Shown: positions 1-9,634, numbered from the stretch's first letter. The stretch is DNA of 64,000 nucleotides from Priestia megaterium NBRC 15308 = ATCC 14581 (GCF_000832985.1 NZ_CP009920.1:1550001-1614000), one strand, 5' to 3'. Notes: generated by a model not told the origin, from the letters alone. Program-made: numbers and translations.

Positions 1-46
1 TATATTCAAATATAATTTAAAAGTCAACGTTTTTTTGAAATTTTAT

Positions 47-76
47 GAGAAGAGAGGTAAAAAACCTTCTCTTCTC
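47..76 (-). terminator. Putative terminator after ysnB
   Basis: An imperfect hairpin with about 11 base pairs (GAGAAGAGAAGG against CCTCTCTTCTC) follows the ysnB stop on the minus strand. The T-tract behind it is weak, so termination here is likely but not certain. Confidence 0.5.
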
Positions 77-92
77 CCTATATTTGGCTATA

Positions 93-605
93 TTATGCTG
101 AAAGTGTACAGGTTAACTGCATGCTAGGAATATGTTTACCGCTTATATCGTAAAACTGCACGGTAGCTTCTGTACCATCCATTACTAGTATAGCATACGT
201 ACGTTCTTTTCTCATACGAGGAAGTAACATACTTCCTGGATTGATAAATAAAACTCCGTCCATGAGCTCAGCTCCCGCTATGTGAGAATGCCCAAAACAA
301 ACCACGTTTGCCCCAACTTCTCTCGCTTTGTAATGCAGATTCATCATAGACATTTTAACATTATATAAGTGACCGTGTGTAACCAGACACGTAGCTTCTC
401 CAAGCGACTCTACTCGATCATTAACGTAAGATGCATCGTAGTCACAATTTCCTCGAACGCCTAAAAATGCAGACATTTCTTTGCTGTCTTGCGGCAACTC
501 AGAGTCCCCACAATGGATCATCTTATCTACATCAGCATGTCTCTCTCTGATAGTGAGTAGCTCTTCTTGTAACCCGTGGCTATCGCTTACAATTAATAGT
601 TTCAC
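93..605 (-). CDS. ysnB: YsnB/YfcE-type metallophosphoesterase
   Basis: This is a 170-aa calcineurin-like phosphoesterase, the usual length for the small YfcE/MJ0936 family, which hydrolyses phosphodiesters in the cytoplasm; the physiological substrate is not established. The metal ligands are all visible: D8 and H10 in SDSHG, D34 in HCGD, N53 in GNCD, the H77-G-H79 pair, and H106 and H108 in the terminal GHSH. Translation starts at GTG (603-605) behind AAGGAG. It is the last gene of the minus-strand run rph-rdgB-ysnB, as in B. subtilis. Family assignment is firm; substrate is unknown. Confidence 0.9.
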   Translation of the reverse strand: MKLLIVSDSHGLQEELLTIRERHADVDKMIHCGDSELPQDSKEMSAFLGVRGNCDYDASYVNDRVESLGEATCLVTHGHLYNVKMSMMNLHYKAREVGANVVCFGHSHIAGAELMDGVLFINPGSMLLPRMRKERTYAILVMDGTEATVQFYDISGKHIPSMQLTCTLSA

Positions 606-620
606 ACGTCATCACTCCTT

Positions 621-1214
621 CTAAAATTGCGCATCAATTAGCGGTGCTAGTCTTTTTAACGCATTTGCTCGGTGACTAATCTGATTTTTTTGCTCTTTGG
701 TCAATTCTGCCATGGAGCATCTCCATTTTTCTACAAAGAAAATGGGATCGTACCCAAAACCGTTTTCCCCTCTTTTTTCCTCCAAGATGTGCCCTTCACA
801 CGTGCCTTCTACAATTTCGGTTCTCTTTCCAGGCACTGCAATAGCAAGAGCACAATGAAAGCGTGCCGTGCGCTTTTCAAACGGCACGTCATTTAATTTT
901 TGAAGTACCTTCTCTATATTAGCATTATCATCTTTATTTTCACCAGCATAACGCGCGGAATAAACGCCTGGCTCCCCGTTTAAGGCATCAATAGCAAGCC
1001 CCGAATCATCGGCAATGACCGGCTTATTTAATGCGGATGAAATGGCCTCTGCTTTTAGCGTGGCATTCTCTGCAAATGTAACGCCCGTTTCTTCCACGTC
1101 TTCAATCTCAGGAAAATCAAGAAGCGATTTTACTTTAAATCCCTTCGGTGAGAAAAGTGTTTCAAAATCTTTTACTTTGCCTGCGTTTTTAGTTGCAATA
1201 ATGATTTCACGCAC
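621..1214 (-). CDS. rdgB: XTP/dITP pyrophosphatase (RdgB/HAM1 family)
   Basis: This 197-aa protein belongs to the HAM1/RdgB house-cleaning family. These enzymes hydrolyse dITP, XTP and ITP to the monophosphates and so keep deaminated purines out of DNA and RNA. The signature parts are seen: the N-terminal TKNAGK loop (residues 8-13), ADDSGL with catalytic Asp near 69-70, GFGYDPIF near 150, and a C-terminal SHRANAL. The start is GTG at 1214 behind a purine-rich AAAGGTAAGGG stretch. It lies 9 bp after rph and 15 bp before ysnB, so the three are probably co-transcribed. The B. subtilis counterpart is named ysnA. Confidence 0.93.
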   Translation of the reverse strand: MREIIIATKNAGKVKDFETLFSPKGFKVKSLLDFPEIEDVEETGVTFAENATLKAEAISSALNKPVIADDSGLAIDALNGEPGVYSARYAGENKDDNANIEKVLQKLNDVPFEKRTARFHCALAIAVPGKRTEIVEGTCEGHILEEKRGENGFGYDPIFFVEKWRCSMAELTKEQKNQISHRANALKRLAPLIDAQF

Positions 1215-1223
1215 GTTAATCCC

Positions 1224-1970
1224 TTACCTTTCTTTAACCGGAATGTAGGCAGCCAGGTGATCAAGAACTTCCTTTTGCTGTTCAATCAATTGATAAACAC
1301 CCTTTTCCCCTAAATCTAGAAGATGGTTTAACTGTTCTCTCGAAAACGTCGATTCCTCTCCCGTTCCCTGTAATTCTACAAACTGTCCGCTTCCTGTCAT
1401 CACAATATTCATGTCAACTTCCGCTGTCGAATCTTCTTCATAATTTAAATCTAAAATCGAATTTTCTCCATGAATACCTACTGAAGTCGCAGCTAAGTAG
1501 TCACGAATAGGAATTTCTGTTAGCTTGTTCTCTTCAACCAGCTTTCCAAACGCTAAAACCATAGCCACAAAAGCACCTGTAATCGATGCTGTTCTTGTGC
1601 CGCCATCTGCTTGAATAACATCACAATCAATCCAAATTGTCTTTTCTCCGACCTTTTCCAGATCGACTACAGAACGAAGAGCTCGTCCGATTAGACGCTG
1701 AATTTCCATTGTTCGTCCTGTGACTTTACCTTTTGATGATTCACGTATATTTCTTTGTGCCGTAGCTCGAGGCAGCATAGAATATTCAGCTGTAATCCAT
1801 CCTTTTCCTTGCCCACGCATAAAAGGAGGCACTCTGTCGTCTATGCTTGCTGTACAAATAACCTTTGTGTCTCCCACCGAGATTAATACAGATCCTTCTG
1901 GATGCTTTAAGTATGAAGTATGAAGAGATACAGATCTCAATTCATTAAATTCCCTACCGTCCAAACGCAT
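1224..1970 (-). CDS. rph: Ribonuclease PH
   Basis: RNase PH is a phosphate-dependent 3'-5' exoribonuclease that trims the 3' ends of tRNA precursors; it works as a hexamer. The 248-aa protein carries the conserved Arg at about residue 86 and the phosphate-binding [10 protein letters not shown] at 123-132. I placed the start at ATG 1968-1970 (MRLDG...), not at the upstream in-frame ATG at 1991, because AGGAGG lies 9 nt before the inner ATG and the family begins with MR-x-DGR. It is the first gene of rph-rdgB-ysnB. Confidence 0.94.
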   Translation of the reverse strand: MRLDGREFNELRSVSLHTSYLKHPEGSVLISVGDTKVICTASIDDRVPPFMRGQGKGWITAEYSMLPRATAQRNIRESSKGKVTGRTMEIQRLIGRALRSVVDLEKVGEKTIWIDCDVIQADGGTRTASITGAFVAMVLAFGKLVEENKLTEIPIRDYLAATSVGIHGENSILDLNYEEDSTAEVDMNIVMTGSGQFVELQGTGEESTFSREQLNHLLDLGEKGVYQLIEQQKEVLDHLAAYIPVKER

Positions 1971-2037
1971 TAAGCATGTCCTCCTATTCATTCATTTATA
2001 TGTAATAGTCTCTTCCATTTTAACTATAAAACAGCGG

Positions 2038-2067
2038 AAAGAGGTCGCTATTTCAGCAGACCTCTTT
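2038..2067 (-). terminator. Terminator after gerM
   Basis: A 9-bp perfect stem (AAAGAGGTC with GACCTCTTT) lies between gerM and rph. The U-tract is poor, so some read-through into rph is possible. Confidence 0.5.
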
Positions 2068-2104
2068 CTACTTAGTCCTTTACTAGTATAACAAAAATTT
2101 GTTT

Positions 2105-3190
2105 TTAAAAACTACCTGTGTTCACATTTTTAGGTCTTGAAACTGGTTCCGTTAATTTTTTCCCTTTTTCATCTTTTAGCGTTTTTTTGCCATTCACCTT
2201 AATGGCAACGCTGTCTACGGCTTTTTGTTCCGTCAGAGATAACACTAAGGAGTCGAGAACATGCTGAGAAATTTCCGTTCCTTTTAAATTCCCAAAGATG
2301 TTTTTATTAAAGTTCAGCGTTAACTCACCGTCCGCATACTTTGGAGCTGCTACGAGCTTTGCATCAGGATTAAAGTCTGTCACTAAACCTGATGCAGGCG
2401 CAGGTCCTTCTACAAGCTCGTTCACAATTGCAGTGTACATATCTTTGTCATCAGAAGCAATTCGTTTTGTGACAGGAACATAGTAAGTTTGTTTGCCCTC
2501 TTGAGCTAAGTAATAAATCGTAACTGGCTTCGTTTGAGTTACGTCAACTACTCCAGTATTATCAAAGTTAATGCCATCTGCTCTGCTCAACCCTTTACTG
2601 ATTGGCGTATGATTTACAGGCATCTCATCTTTATCATAGCCGTTAATGCGAATTTTAACTTTATTTACGCCTTCAAACTGCGTCAGCGTCCAAGTGACGG
2701 CCTGCAGAATACGGAGTTCATCTTCTTTTTTATACTCAGCAAATTCAGGTGAAAAATCTGCTACCATCGTACCGTCACTTTCCAGCTTTGTCCCTAAAAC
2801 TCTTGTATCAGCAGGAAGAACCGCTCGGAAATTATTTGGCAATAAGTTTGTGACCGGTCCACCCTCTACTAAATATTCAAGAGACTGTTTAGCGACACCT
2901 TTTGATTTAGGAATTTCAAGCGTCTGGGGAACAACGTACCCGTTTTTATCAATTAAGTAGAGTTCTCTTTTGGTAGGCGCAGATGTTTCTGCGGCTTTAC
3001 TTTGTTTTTTATTAGCTTCCGTTACTTTCGCTTCAGTCGCTAATGATTTTTCATCTTTCACATAGGTGACATCCTTTGGCGGATCAATTTCCTTTGCTGC
3101 GTTATCCCCTCCGAAAAGTCCACAGCCGGATAACAATACAGACGTGGTCACCACGGCGGATATGAGAACAAATTGGGTCTTTTTGGACAT
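2105..3190 (-). CDS. gerM: GerM spore germination/sporulation lipoprotein
   Basis: GerM is a mother-cell lipoprotein needed for engulfment-stage SpoIIQ-SpoIIIAH complex assembly and for normal germination in B. subtilis. The 361-aa product starts with a type II signal sequence whose lipobox ends in LLSGC (Cys near residue 23). A low-complexity Lys/Ala linker follows, and then two tandem GerMN-type domains of about 110 residues each (roughly 85-195 and 220-330). The start ATG has GGAGGGAAAGG in front. It is between racE and rph as in B. subtilis, but hairpins flank it on both sides, so it is probably its own transcription unit. A sigma-E promoter is expected but I could not place one with confidence. 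Confidence 0.9.
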   Translation of the reverse strand: MSKKTQFVLISAVVTTSVLLSGCGLFGGDNAAKEIDPPKDVTYVKDEKSLATEAKVTEANKKQSKAAETSAPTKRELYLIDKNGYVVPQTLEIPKSKGVAKQSLEYLVEGGPVTNLLPNNFRAVLPADTRVLGTKLESDGTMVADFSPEFAEYKKEDELRILQAVTWTLTQFEGVNKVKIRINGYDKDEMPVNHTPISKGLSRADGINFDNTGVVDVTQTKPVTIYYLAQEGKQTYYVPVTKRIASDDKDMYTAIVNELVEGPAPASGLVTDFNPDAKLVAAPKYADGELTLNFNKNIFGNLKGTEISQHVLDSLVLSLTEQKAVDSVAIKVNGKKTLKDEKGKKLTEPVSRPKNVNTGSF

Positions 3191-3274
3191 TCCTTTCCCT
3201 CCTCAGACTGTTTGTACTACTATGTATACGAGCTTTTTTGCATTTTAGACCAGCTCAAAAAAGTTTTTGTCCGC

Positions 3275-3303
3275 AAAAAAAACCGAGCATGATATGCACG
3301 GTT
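3275..3303 (-). terminator. Terminator after racE
   Basis: A stem ACCGTGCA with TGCTCGGT, one mismatch, is followed by eight T residues on the minus strand directly after the racE stop. Confidence 0.85.
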
Positions 3304-4098
3304 TTAAAGCTTGATATGTTCAACATTATATACAGGGTGCTCAAACCATTTAGATGCAATAGATTGAAACAGTTCTGTTGATCCTGTTGTAAAGAAGTAG
3401 TGTTCAGGCTCCATGTTTCTAGGAGCTAGTAAATTGCTATAAGAAAGAATGGCACTTACCTCTATTGCCGTTTCTTCGCCAGAACTGATTAACTGAACTC
3501 TAGGCCCAATTGCTTCTTGAATAACTGGCTTTAATAACGGATAATGCGTACATCCTAAAATAAGGGTATCCATATCTGTATGATAAAAAGGTTTTAATGT
3601 TTCTTTTACAATTCGCTGTGCTTCCGGTCCTTCATAATTACCGCTCTCTACAAGAGGTACAAACAAAGGGCATGCTAAATTTTCCACTTCCACTCTCGTA
3701 TGAAGAGCGCGGAGTGCATGTGTATAGGCTTGACTTTTCACGGTTCCGTTTGTGCCGATTACGCCTATTTTATGATTTTTAGTTACTTTAAGCGCAGCGC
3801 GTGATCCTGGTTCAATGACGCCTATAACGGGAATATCGAGCTGTTCTTGAATTTCATCCAGCACAACTGCCGTAGCCGTATTACACGCAATAACCAGCAT
3901 TTTAATATCTTTAGCTATTAAATAATTAGTCATTTCCCATGTGAAAGCTCGTACTTCTTCACTAGGACGGGGACCGTATGGGCAGCGGGCTGTATCTCCA
4001 ATGTACATAATTTGTTCTTTCGGAAGCTGTCTCATAATTTCCTTTGCTACCGTTAATCCGCCCACACCTGAATCTATAACACCAATTGGTCTACTCAA
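3304..4098 (-). CDS. racE: Glutamate racemase
   Basis: This cofactor-independent enzyme interconverts L- and D-glutamate and supplies D-Glu for peptidoglycan. The 264-aa length is typical. The two catalytic cysteines are present: C72 in ACNTATA and C183 in GCTHYP. D10 in the N-terminal IDSGVGG and H185 are the usual helper residues. It is 10 bp downstream of ysmB and probably co-transcribed with it, as in B. subtilis. I use the name racE rather than murI because of this synteny. Confidence 0.95.
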   Translation of the reverse strand: MSRPIGVIDSGVGGLTVAKEIMRQLPKEQIMYIGDTARCPYGPRPSEEVRAFTWEMTNYLIAKDIKMLVIACNTATAVVLDEIQEQLDIPVIGVIEPGSRAALKVTKNHKIGVIGTNGTVKSQAYTHALRALHTRVEVENLACPLFVPLVESGNYEGPEAQRIVKETLKPFYHTDMDTLILGCTHYPLLKPVIQEAIGPRVQLISSGEETAIEVSAILSYSNLLAPRNMEPEHYFFTTGSTELFQSIASKWFEHPVYNVEHIKL

Positions 4099-4108
4099 AA
4101 CAATCGCC

Positions 4109-4552
4109 TCATTTTTCTTTCATTTCATCATGCAATTTTCGTAACGTTACTCGTAAAACTTCCGTTTCACTAGGGGAGAAGTTTGCCAGTACGCCATTTA
4201 AATACGTTTGTCGCTTTTCAATCACTTCTTCGATAACACGTGCTCCTTCAGGAAGCAAATGAATACGCACTACGCGGCGGTCTTTTGGATCTTTCACCCG
4301 AACCACCAACTTATTTTTTTCCATACGATCTACTAAATCTGTCGTTGTACTACAAGCGAGAAAAATACGATTTGATAAATCGCCAATCGTCATATCTCCA
4401 CGTTCAAACAGCCACTGCAAAGCAATAAACTGAGGTGGCGTAATCGTATAATCTTCTAAAATTTCTCTTCCTTTTTGCTTCACAATCGCTGCAATATGTC
4501 GAAGTGACTTTTCTAATTCTGCCACTGTATCCTCATTATTTTTTGCTGTCAT
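4109..4552 (-). CDS. ysmB: MarR-family transcriptional regulator YsmB
   Basis: A 147-aa winged-helix regulator of the MarR family. The recognition region is about residues 50-100, with the family-like [12 protein letters not shown] wing entry and [10 protein letters not shown] strand. MarR proteins bind palindromic operators as dimers, often releasing DNA on binding small phenolic ligands. Its target is not known; in B. subtilis the same gene sits between gerE and racE. Here the gerE side is interrupted by the 12.5 kb accessory block. The start ATG is at 4552. Confidence 0.88.
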   Translation of the reverse strand: MTAKNNEDTVAELEKSLRHIAAIVKQKGREILEDYTITPPQFIALQWLFERGDMTIGDLSNRIFLACSTTTDLVDRMEKNKLVVRVKDPKDRRVVRIHLLPEGARVIEEVIEKRQTYLNGVLANFSPSETEVLRVTLRKLHDEMKEK

Positions 4553-4725
4553 ACCGTAATCCTTTCCACCTATAAGTCTTATTTTCTATTATTTCTTTCA
4601 GTTAAACCCGTCTCTACTGTTTCTCTTTTCTATTTTATATTGTGCTCTTTTTTCGGTGATTTTTCAAGGTTAACATGAGGATTCTACGACGTTCATCATA
4701 AGTCTACATACTCTCATTCAGCATC

Positions 4726-4760
4726 AAAAAACAGCTGCTCCCTAAAAGGAGCAGCTGTTT
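4726..4760 (-). terminator. Strong terminator after yvbH-like gene
   Basis: A perfect stem AACAGCTGCTCC with GGAGCAGCTGTT closes a 5-nt loop and is followed by six T residues on the minus strand. Confidence 0.92.
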
Positions 4761-4763
4761 CTA

Positions 4764-5378
4764 TTAATTATTGATATACAGCTCGAAAACTGAGCTGAAA
4801 TCTTTTGTTGTATAGACTGTTTTTTTATCTAATAACCAAGAAAACGCAGCTTCGTTAATTTCTTTAAATTCACTAGCAACACTTCCACTTGTATTTCTTG
4901 TACTGCTTAGTGTAGAAGAAGCTAGCTGAATGCTTTGTTTAGCAAAATCGAGCGCAATTTCATTTTCACGCGTTATTTCAGACATTTTAAACAGCGCTTT
5001 ATATAAATCTTTTACCTCTTCTATATGCTTTTTGTGTACATCGATAGAAAAAGTCTCCGAGCCAATTTTAAATTTAATTTCCACATCTAAATCGACAGTT
5101 CCAGCCGTTTCTAGCATCACGTTTGAAATGTGATTTGTGCTGTAGTTATAGCGGCGAAGCATTCGCTTTTTACTTGTAGCACTTGTTCCATCAAGGTGAA
5201 TGAGCGCTTTATTGGTAAAGCAATATTCATCTGACTTTGATTTGATCAGAAAATAAATTTTTTCTTGTTCTTCATGCATAACGTAATCGTCTGCATCTAC
5301 CTTGTCATAATCAACTGGCTTAATAACAGAACCAATATCACTTAGCCCCAATACATCAGCAGCTACTTTTCCAAACAT
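4764..5378 (-). CDS. PH-domain protein of the YvbH type
   Basis: The 204-aa protein matches B. subtilis YvbH in length and layout as I recall it. There is an N-terminal bacterial pleckstrin-homology-like domain (about residues 1-125) and a C-terminal helical extension with an IALDFAKQSI-type helix and a Trp-containing end (SWLLDKK). There is no signal peptide or membrane segment, so it should be cytosolic. The function of the family is unknown; bacterial PH-like domains often form oligomeric rings. It has its own terminator, stands alone in the accessory block, and starts at ATG 5378 behind GGGAG. Confidence 0.75.
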   Translation of the reverse strand: MFGKVAADVLGLSDIGSVIKPVDYDKVDADDYVMHEEQEKIYFLIKSKSDEYCFTNKALIHLDGTSATSKKRMLRRYNYSTNHISNVMLETAGTVDLDVEIKFKIGSETFSIDVHKKHIEEVKDLYKALFKMSEITRENEIALDFAKQSIQLASSTLSSTRNTSGSVASEFKEINEAAFSWLLDKKTVYTTKDFSSVFELYINN

Positions 5379-5454
5379 TTCCCCATCTCCCTTTTAAAAA
5401 CGATTGTGTTATTTTCATGCTTTAAGTGTACTGTGCAAATGAGGGGATGTAAAT

Positions 5455-5484
5455 AAAAAAAGGAGCTTCTTTACAAGAAGCTCC
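5455..5484 (-). terminator. Terminator after pit
   Basis: Stem GGAGCTTCTT with AAGAAGCTCC and a run of seven T residues on the minus strand just past the pit stop. Confidence 0.93.
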
Positions 5485-5491
5485 ACATTTA

Positions 5492-6490
5492 TTAAAAGAA
5501 CAAATTTAAAATCATATAGATAAGTGCAGCTAATGAAGCTGAAATTGGCAGTGTGATAACCCATGTAATCACCATGCGCTGTGCAGTTCCCCATTTTACA
5601 CCTTTCACTCGGTGAGCAGAACCTACACCTAAGATAGAAGATGAAATAACATGAGTAGTACTGACAGGTAGATGAATAAACGTTGCTCCAAAGATAATGG
5701 CAGCACCTGTTAAGTCCGCAGCTACTCCATTAACAGGACGAATTTTCATAATTTTACCGCCGACGGTTTTAATGATTTTCCATCCACCAATTGACGTTCC
5801 AAGCCCCATTGCGACCGCACAAGCCAGCTGTACCCACCACTGAATATCAGTACCGCTTTGCATATTGTTAGCAATAAGCGCTAGCGTAATGATACCCATT
5901 GCTTTTTGCGCATCATTCGTACCGTGTGTGTAAGATTGTAGGGCTGCAGTCAGGATTTGAACGCGTCGAAAACGCTTATTCGTTTTCGTCAAGTTATGGT
6001 TTTTAAACGTTAGTTTGATAATCGTATAGACAATATAACCTACTACAAAGGCTAGAACTGGTGAAATTAGAAGGGCTTCAATGATTTTGATGAAACCTTT
6101 GTAATTTAAAGCACCAAATCCAGCAGCTGCAATAGCTGCTCCTGCAATCGATCCAATAATTGCATGAGAAGAACTACTCGGGATACCGAAATACCATGTG
6201 ATTAAGTTCCATGCAATAGCAGAAATTAATGCTGCTAAAATAACGACAGAACCATTTTGAAGCGTATAAGGATCAACGATATCCTTTGTAATCGTTTTGG
6301 CTACGCCCGTAAACGTCATAGCACCGACAAAGTTCATGGTTGCGGCTAAAAGAATTGCATGTCGCGGTTTTAAAGCTTTAGTTGAAACAGAAGTCGCAAT
6401 GGCATTGGCTGTATCGTGAAAGCCGTTGATAAAGTCAAAACCAAGTGCACCAACTACAATTAGAATGGTTAATATTAGCATCGAATCCAT
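5492..6490 (-). CDS. pit: Low-affinity inorganic phosphate transporter (Pit/PiT family)
   Basis: This 332-aa polytopic membrane protein has about ten predicted hydrophobic segments. It shows both halves of the PiT signature: GFHDTANAIATS near residues 23-34, and a second HGTNDAQKAMG near residues 190-200. PiT carriers move metal-phosphate or phosphate with H+ or Na+ at low affinity when phosphate is plentiful. It starts at ATG 6490, 15 bp after the PhoU-like gene, so the two form an operon like B. subtilis ykaA-pit. It could carry sulfate in some species (CysP type), but the PhoU-like partner argues for phosphate. Confidence 0.88.
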   Translation of the reverse strand: MDSMLILTILIVVGALGFDFINGFHDTANAIATSVSTKALKPRHAILLAATMNFVGAMTFTGVAKTITKDIVDPYTLQNGSVVILAALISAIAWNLITWYFGIPSSSSHAIIGSIAGAAIAAAGFGALNYKGFIKIIEALLISPVLAFVVGYIVYTIIKLTFKNHNLTKTNKRFRRVQILTAALQSYTHGTNDAQKAMGIITLALIANNMQSGTDIQWWVQLACAVAMGLGTSIGGWKIIKTVGGKIMKIRPVNGVAADLTGAAIIFGATFIHLPVSTTHVISSSILGVGSAHRVKGVKWGTAQRMVITWVITLPISASLAALIYMILNLFF

Positions 6491-6505
6491 TATAATATAG
6501 CCCCG

Positions 6506-7123
6506 TTACGCATTCTTCATAATAACTGATTCTAAGTTGTTCGCAACCGTTTGACAATAATCCGCAATTTCTTCTAGCGTTTCATAAATTTCTTTATATT
6601 GAATAACTTTAATTGGATCTTTACATGTTGCAAATAATTGTTTTAGTGCACGACGATATAATGTATCACAATGTGACTCATACTCTTTAATTTTAATTGC
6701 ATGCTCACTAATTTGAAGAAGCTTTTTCTCAGACAACAAATTAATCGTAATTAAAATTTCTTCAGCACAGCCTTGAATATTCTTAACAAATTCAGCTACA
6801 TATTCATCAAATGTTGTAATTGAATGAATTTCCATTAAAGCAGCAAAGCTGTCGATGCCATCAAGTACATCATCCATGCTCATCGCTAGCTGTAAAATAT
6901 CTTCACGCTCAATTGGAGTAATAAATGCTTTGTTCAACTCAGTAATCACTGTATGCACGTATTTATCACCTTTTGATTCATACGCTTTTAAAACGTTGGC
7001 AAATTCCTTTAGGTCAGATACATTTTGAAGTTCAAAGCTGCCTAAAAACTCCGCTGAGTCCTTAATATTTTGGGCAATGTCCATTAACATTTCAGAAAAC
7101 TTGTCTTTTTTTCTTTTGATCAC
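6506..7123 (-). CDS. PhoU-like DUF47 protein, partner of Pit
   Basis: A 205-aa all-helical protein of the DUF47/PhoU-like family (YkaA in B. subtilis). Such proteins bind metal clusters through E/D-rich repeats; seen here are ESKGD, EREDI, SMDDVLDGID and EEIADYC. They almost always sit next to a Pit gene and are thought to control the transporter. I set the start at GTG 7121-7123 (VIKRKKDKF...) because GGAGG is 8 nt upstream. The in-frame ATG at 7138 overlaps that Shine-Dalgarno sequence and is unlikely. First gene of the two-gene pit operon. Confidence 0.88.
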   Translation of the reverse strand: MIKRKKDKFSEMLMDIAQNIKDSAEFLGSFELQNVSDLKEFANVLKAYESKGDKYVHTVITELNKAFITPIEREDILQLAMSMDDVLDGIDSFAALMEIHSITTFDEYVAEFVKNIQGCAEEILITINLLSEKKLLQISEHAIKIKEYESHCDTLYRRALKQLFATCKDPIKVIQYKEIYETLEEIADYCQTVANNLESVIMKNA

Positions 7124-7138
7124 GTTGCAATCCTCCAT

Positions 7139-7540
7139 CCAATTTATCGAAACTTTACCACTCGTTTTTTCTCTCTATCTTTTTATATGTGTTCTAGTTT
7201 CTTTTTTCATTTAAAGTAATGGATAAAACTTAGCTGTTCATTACTATAACGAGAGAAACCACCTCTCTTGTGTATCAAAAAATTCTAAAAAAACAAACGT
7301 TTACCAGAGCAAAAGTCCCAAAAAGTGGTTCTTTCACCTATAGGTTATGCGATTCATTTTTTTACGCCAAGTCAAAAATTACTCCTATTATTGTTAATTG
7401 TCAATAACTTTTCAAACACATTTTTTTAAGCTTATTTACAATACATTAACAATAATACGTTGATTCCTTTTAAAATAAGGGTTTTCAGAGTTTGTATAAA
7501 ACTGGGATTTACAAAAACTTAACATTACTCCCCTTGTGTA
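7139..7540. other. 400-bp AT-rich intergenic region upstream of the pit operon
   Basis: No gene is visible here. The plus strand has two copies of a PhoP-box-like pair, TTTACA-5nt-TTAACA, at 7435-7451 and 7508-7524. On the minus strand TTGACA with a weak TAATTT 17 nt further on is a possible pit promoter around 7400. A small hairpin (GAGAG...CTCTC) lies near 7250-7270. Which of these matter is not decided by the sequence alone. Confidence 0.35.
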
Positions 7541-7581
7541 AATAATAAAAGCCAGCTCTTTTAGAACTGGCTTTTATTATT
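7541..7581 (-). terminator. Terminator after the penicillin-binding protein gene
   Basis: A long stem (AATAATAAAAGCCAG with CTGGCTTTTATTATT) begins at the stop codon of the PBP gene. It works in either orientation but serves the minus-strand gene. Confidence 0.88.
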
Positions 7582-9599
7582 TACTTATTATATTGCTGAA
7601 ATACATTTTTTACTTTCGGCACGACGTAATGACTTCCGCCTTTATCTTCTACCCCTTCAACCATCATTGAAACGAGTAAGTTTTTCTGTTTTGTGTCCAC
7701 AGCTACAAACCATCCGTTTTCCTGTCCTTTTTCACCTTGAGTTTTCTTTAGCTCTGCCGTTCCAGTTTTTCCAGCCAGGGTTAACCCATCTATCTTTGCA
7801 GCATGACCCGTACCGTTTTTATCTTCAATGACATCAACTAAATCATTTTGAATTAATTGCGCCGTTTCTTTAGATATTACTTGTTTTTTCCATATCCCAC
7901 TCTCATCACCGTTCATAAGAATAGGCTTTACTATGTTTCCATCGTTTACAATCGATGTATACATCAATGCTAAGTGGAGAGGATTCACTTGCAGCTTCCC
8001 CTGGCCATAGCCAGAGTTTGCTAATACTCCCTCATCTTTAATATCTTGATCACCTGCAATTTTAGACGTTTCAAAAGGGTAATTAATAGGCATTTTTTGA
8101 TTGAACCCAAACTGTTTTAAACCACTGTTAAATTTGTCTAAACCTAGCTTCAAAGCAGTCTGCGCAAAATAAATATTATCAGATGTAACATAAGCATCAC
8201 GTAAATTAACATTCGGCTTGCTTCCCACTCGTGTTACGTAGAAATTCCCCCAGCTTTTATCTTTTTGCCATTTCTTCCCGCTGATTGATATACTTTCGTT
8301 TGGATTTACCACACCTTCATCAACCGCTAAAGCTCCCGTGACTAACTTAAATGTAGATCCCGGAGAATACGTTTTGGTAAAGCGATTCATTAACGGCTTA
8401 TCGGGATTCGTTGAAAGGGATTGGTACGTATTAGCATCGATTCCAAAAGAAAAAGAATTCGGATCAAAAGCTGGCGTGCTTACAAGACCTAATATTTCTC
8501 CCGTTTTAGGTTGAAGAGCAGTAGCTACTCCTTTTTCATCTTTTAACTGTTCATAAAGGGATTTTTGCACATTCGTGTCTACCGTAACTTGAATGCTTTC
8601 CCCGTCTTTTGGATTCACTTTTGCAATTTCATTCTTTTTATTACCATCTTTATCTACAGTATAAATCATGACGCCGTCTCGAGCACGAAGCTTATCTTCA
8701 TATAAAGACTCTAAGCCAATCATTCCAGCTTTAGACTGAGCATTATAGCCTTCATCTTTATGCTCTTTTAAATATTCCGCTGTGACAGGCGCAACGTATC
8801 CAACTAAATGGGCACACGCTTCTTCACAAGGATATACGCGCGCATTTACCTTTTTTTGTTGAATGCCTTCTACTTTTTTCAAAGAATTCTCTAAATTAGA
8901 GGCGTCTTTTTGACTAACTGTTTTAATAGGAACAAATTGATTCTTTTTCACCCAAGAAGCGCTCAGTGCTTGATTAATACTTTTTTCTGAAAGAGCAAGA
9001 GTCTTGCTTAATTGTTGTATAGCTTGCTCGCCGCCTTTAGAAAACTGCTGTGGAACAACTCCAACTTGAATCGCTTCTCCGTTTTGAGCTAAATATTTCC
9101 CTGAACGATCCATAATTTCTCCACGCACAGCTGACTGAGTAGCTACTCTTACTTGCTCTCCTTGCTTAAGTCCTTTAAAAATCATATTAGGCTTCCAATT
9201 AATATACCAATTCTCTGTATCCCCTTGTTTTTCTTGAACCACAGCAGCATTTTCTTTAAATGAGATTTCACCGGCTACAGAGTTCATGTTTACTTCAAAA
9301 GGTAAAACAGCTTTATGGTCTTTTATTTCTAAGTCTTCTATTTTACTTGCCTTCACTTTAAGCTTGTCCGCTTCAATTGCATCATAGATATTTTTATATC
9401 GATTTACAAAATCTTTTTCTGAAATCGTCTTTTTAGCATCTTTAGACAAGTATCCATACATGCCTTTAAAATCTTCTTTATTCCACATGGCTACATATTT
9501 ATCAAATCGTTCCTGTGCTTTCTGTTGATCATTTGAGCAACCGGCAGTTATTAATAAGAGAATTGCTATAGTAAAAAATAGCCACCCAATTCGTCTCAT
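7581..9599 (-). CDS. pbpC: Class B penicillin-binding protein with MecA-type N-terminus (PBP3-like)
   Basis: A 672-aa DD-transpeptidase that cross-links peptidoglycan outside the membrane. In order: a lipobox (LITAGC, Cys21), an NTF2-like MecA_N domain (about 25-140), a dimerisation domain (about 150-320) and the transpeptidase domain. Catalytic motifs are intact: STFK at 415-418, SDN at 473-475 and KTG at 611-613. Two cysteines occur in PCEEACAH near 258-262. This layout is that of B. subtilis PbpC (PBP3) and of staphylococcal PBP2a, so low beta-lactam affinity is possible but cannot be read from sequence. No mecI/mecR or blaI-type gene adjoins. It is divergent from the small membrane protein gene at 9840. 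The ATG has AAGGGGG upstream. Confidence 0.9.
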   Translation of the reverse strand: MRRIGWLFFTIAILLLITAGCSNDQQKAQERFDKYVAMWNKEDFKGMYGYLSKDAKKTISEKDFVNRYKNIYDAIEADKLKVKASKIEDLEIKDHKAVLPFEVNMNSVAGEISFKENAAVVQEKQGDTENWYINWKPNMIFKGLKQGEQVRVATQSAVRGEIMDRSGKYLAQNGEAIQVGVVPQQFSKGGEQAIQQLSKTLALSEKSINQALSASWVKKNQFVPIKTVSQKDASNLENSLKKVEGIQQKKVNARVYPCEEACAHLVGYVAPVTAEYLKEHKDEGYNAQSKAGMIGLESLYEDKLRARDGVMIYTVDKDGNKKNEIAKVNPKDGESIQVTVDTNVQKSLYEQLKDEKGVATALQPKTGEILGLVSTPAFDPNSFSFGIDANTYQSLSTNPDKPLMNRFTKTYSPGSTFKLVTGALAVDEGVVNPNESISISGKKWQKDKSWGNFYVTRVGSKPNVNLRDAYVTSDNIYFAQTALKLGLDKFNSGLKQFGFNQKMPINYPFETSKIAGDQDIKDEGVLANSGYGQGKLQVNPLHLALMYTSIVNDGNIVKPILMNGDESGIWKKQVISKETAQLIQNDLVDVIEDKNGTGHAAKIDGLTLAGKTGTAELKKTQGEKGQENGWFVAVDTKQKNLLVSMMVEGVEDKGGSHYVVPKVKNVFQQYNK

Positions 9600-9634
9600 G
9601 ATGATTTTCCCCCTTTTTTCAATACCATTTCTCT

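Noticed and set aside
1968-1991. Upstream in-frame ATG for rph
   Set aside because: The AGGAGG site lies between it and the inner ATG, so only the inner start can be used efficiently.
7581-9599. Acquired mecA-type resistance gene
   Set aside because: The architecture is shared with the native PbpC of Bacillus; there is no mec regulator or cassette recombinase nearby.
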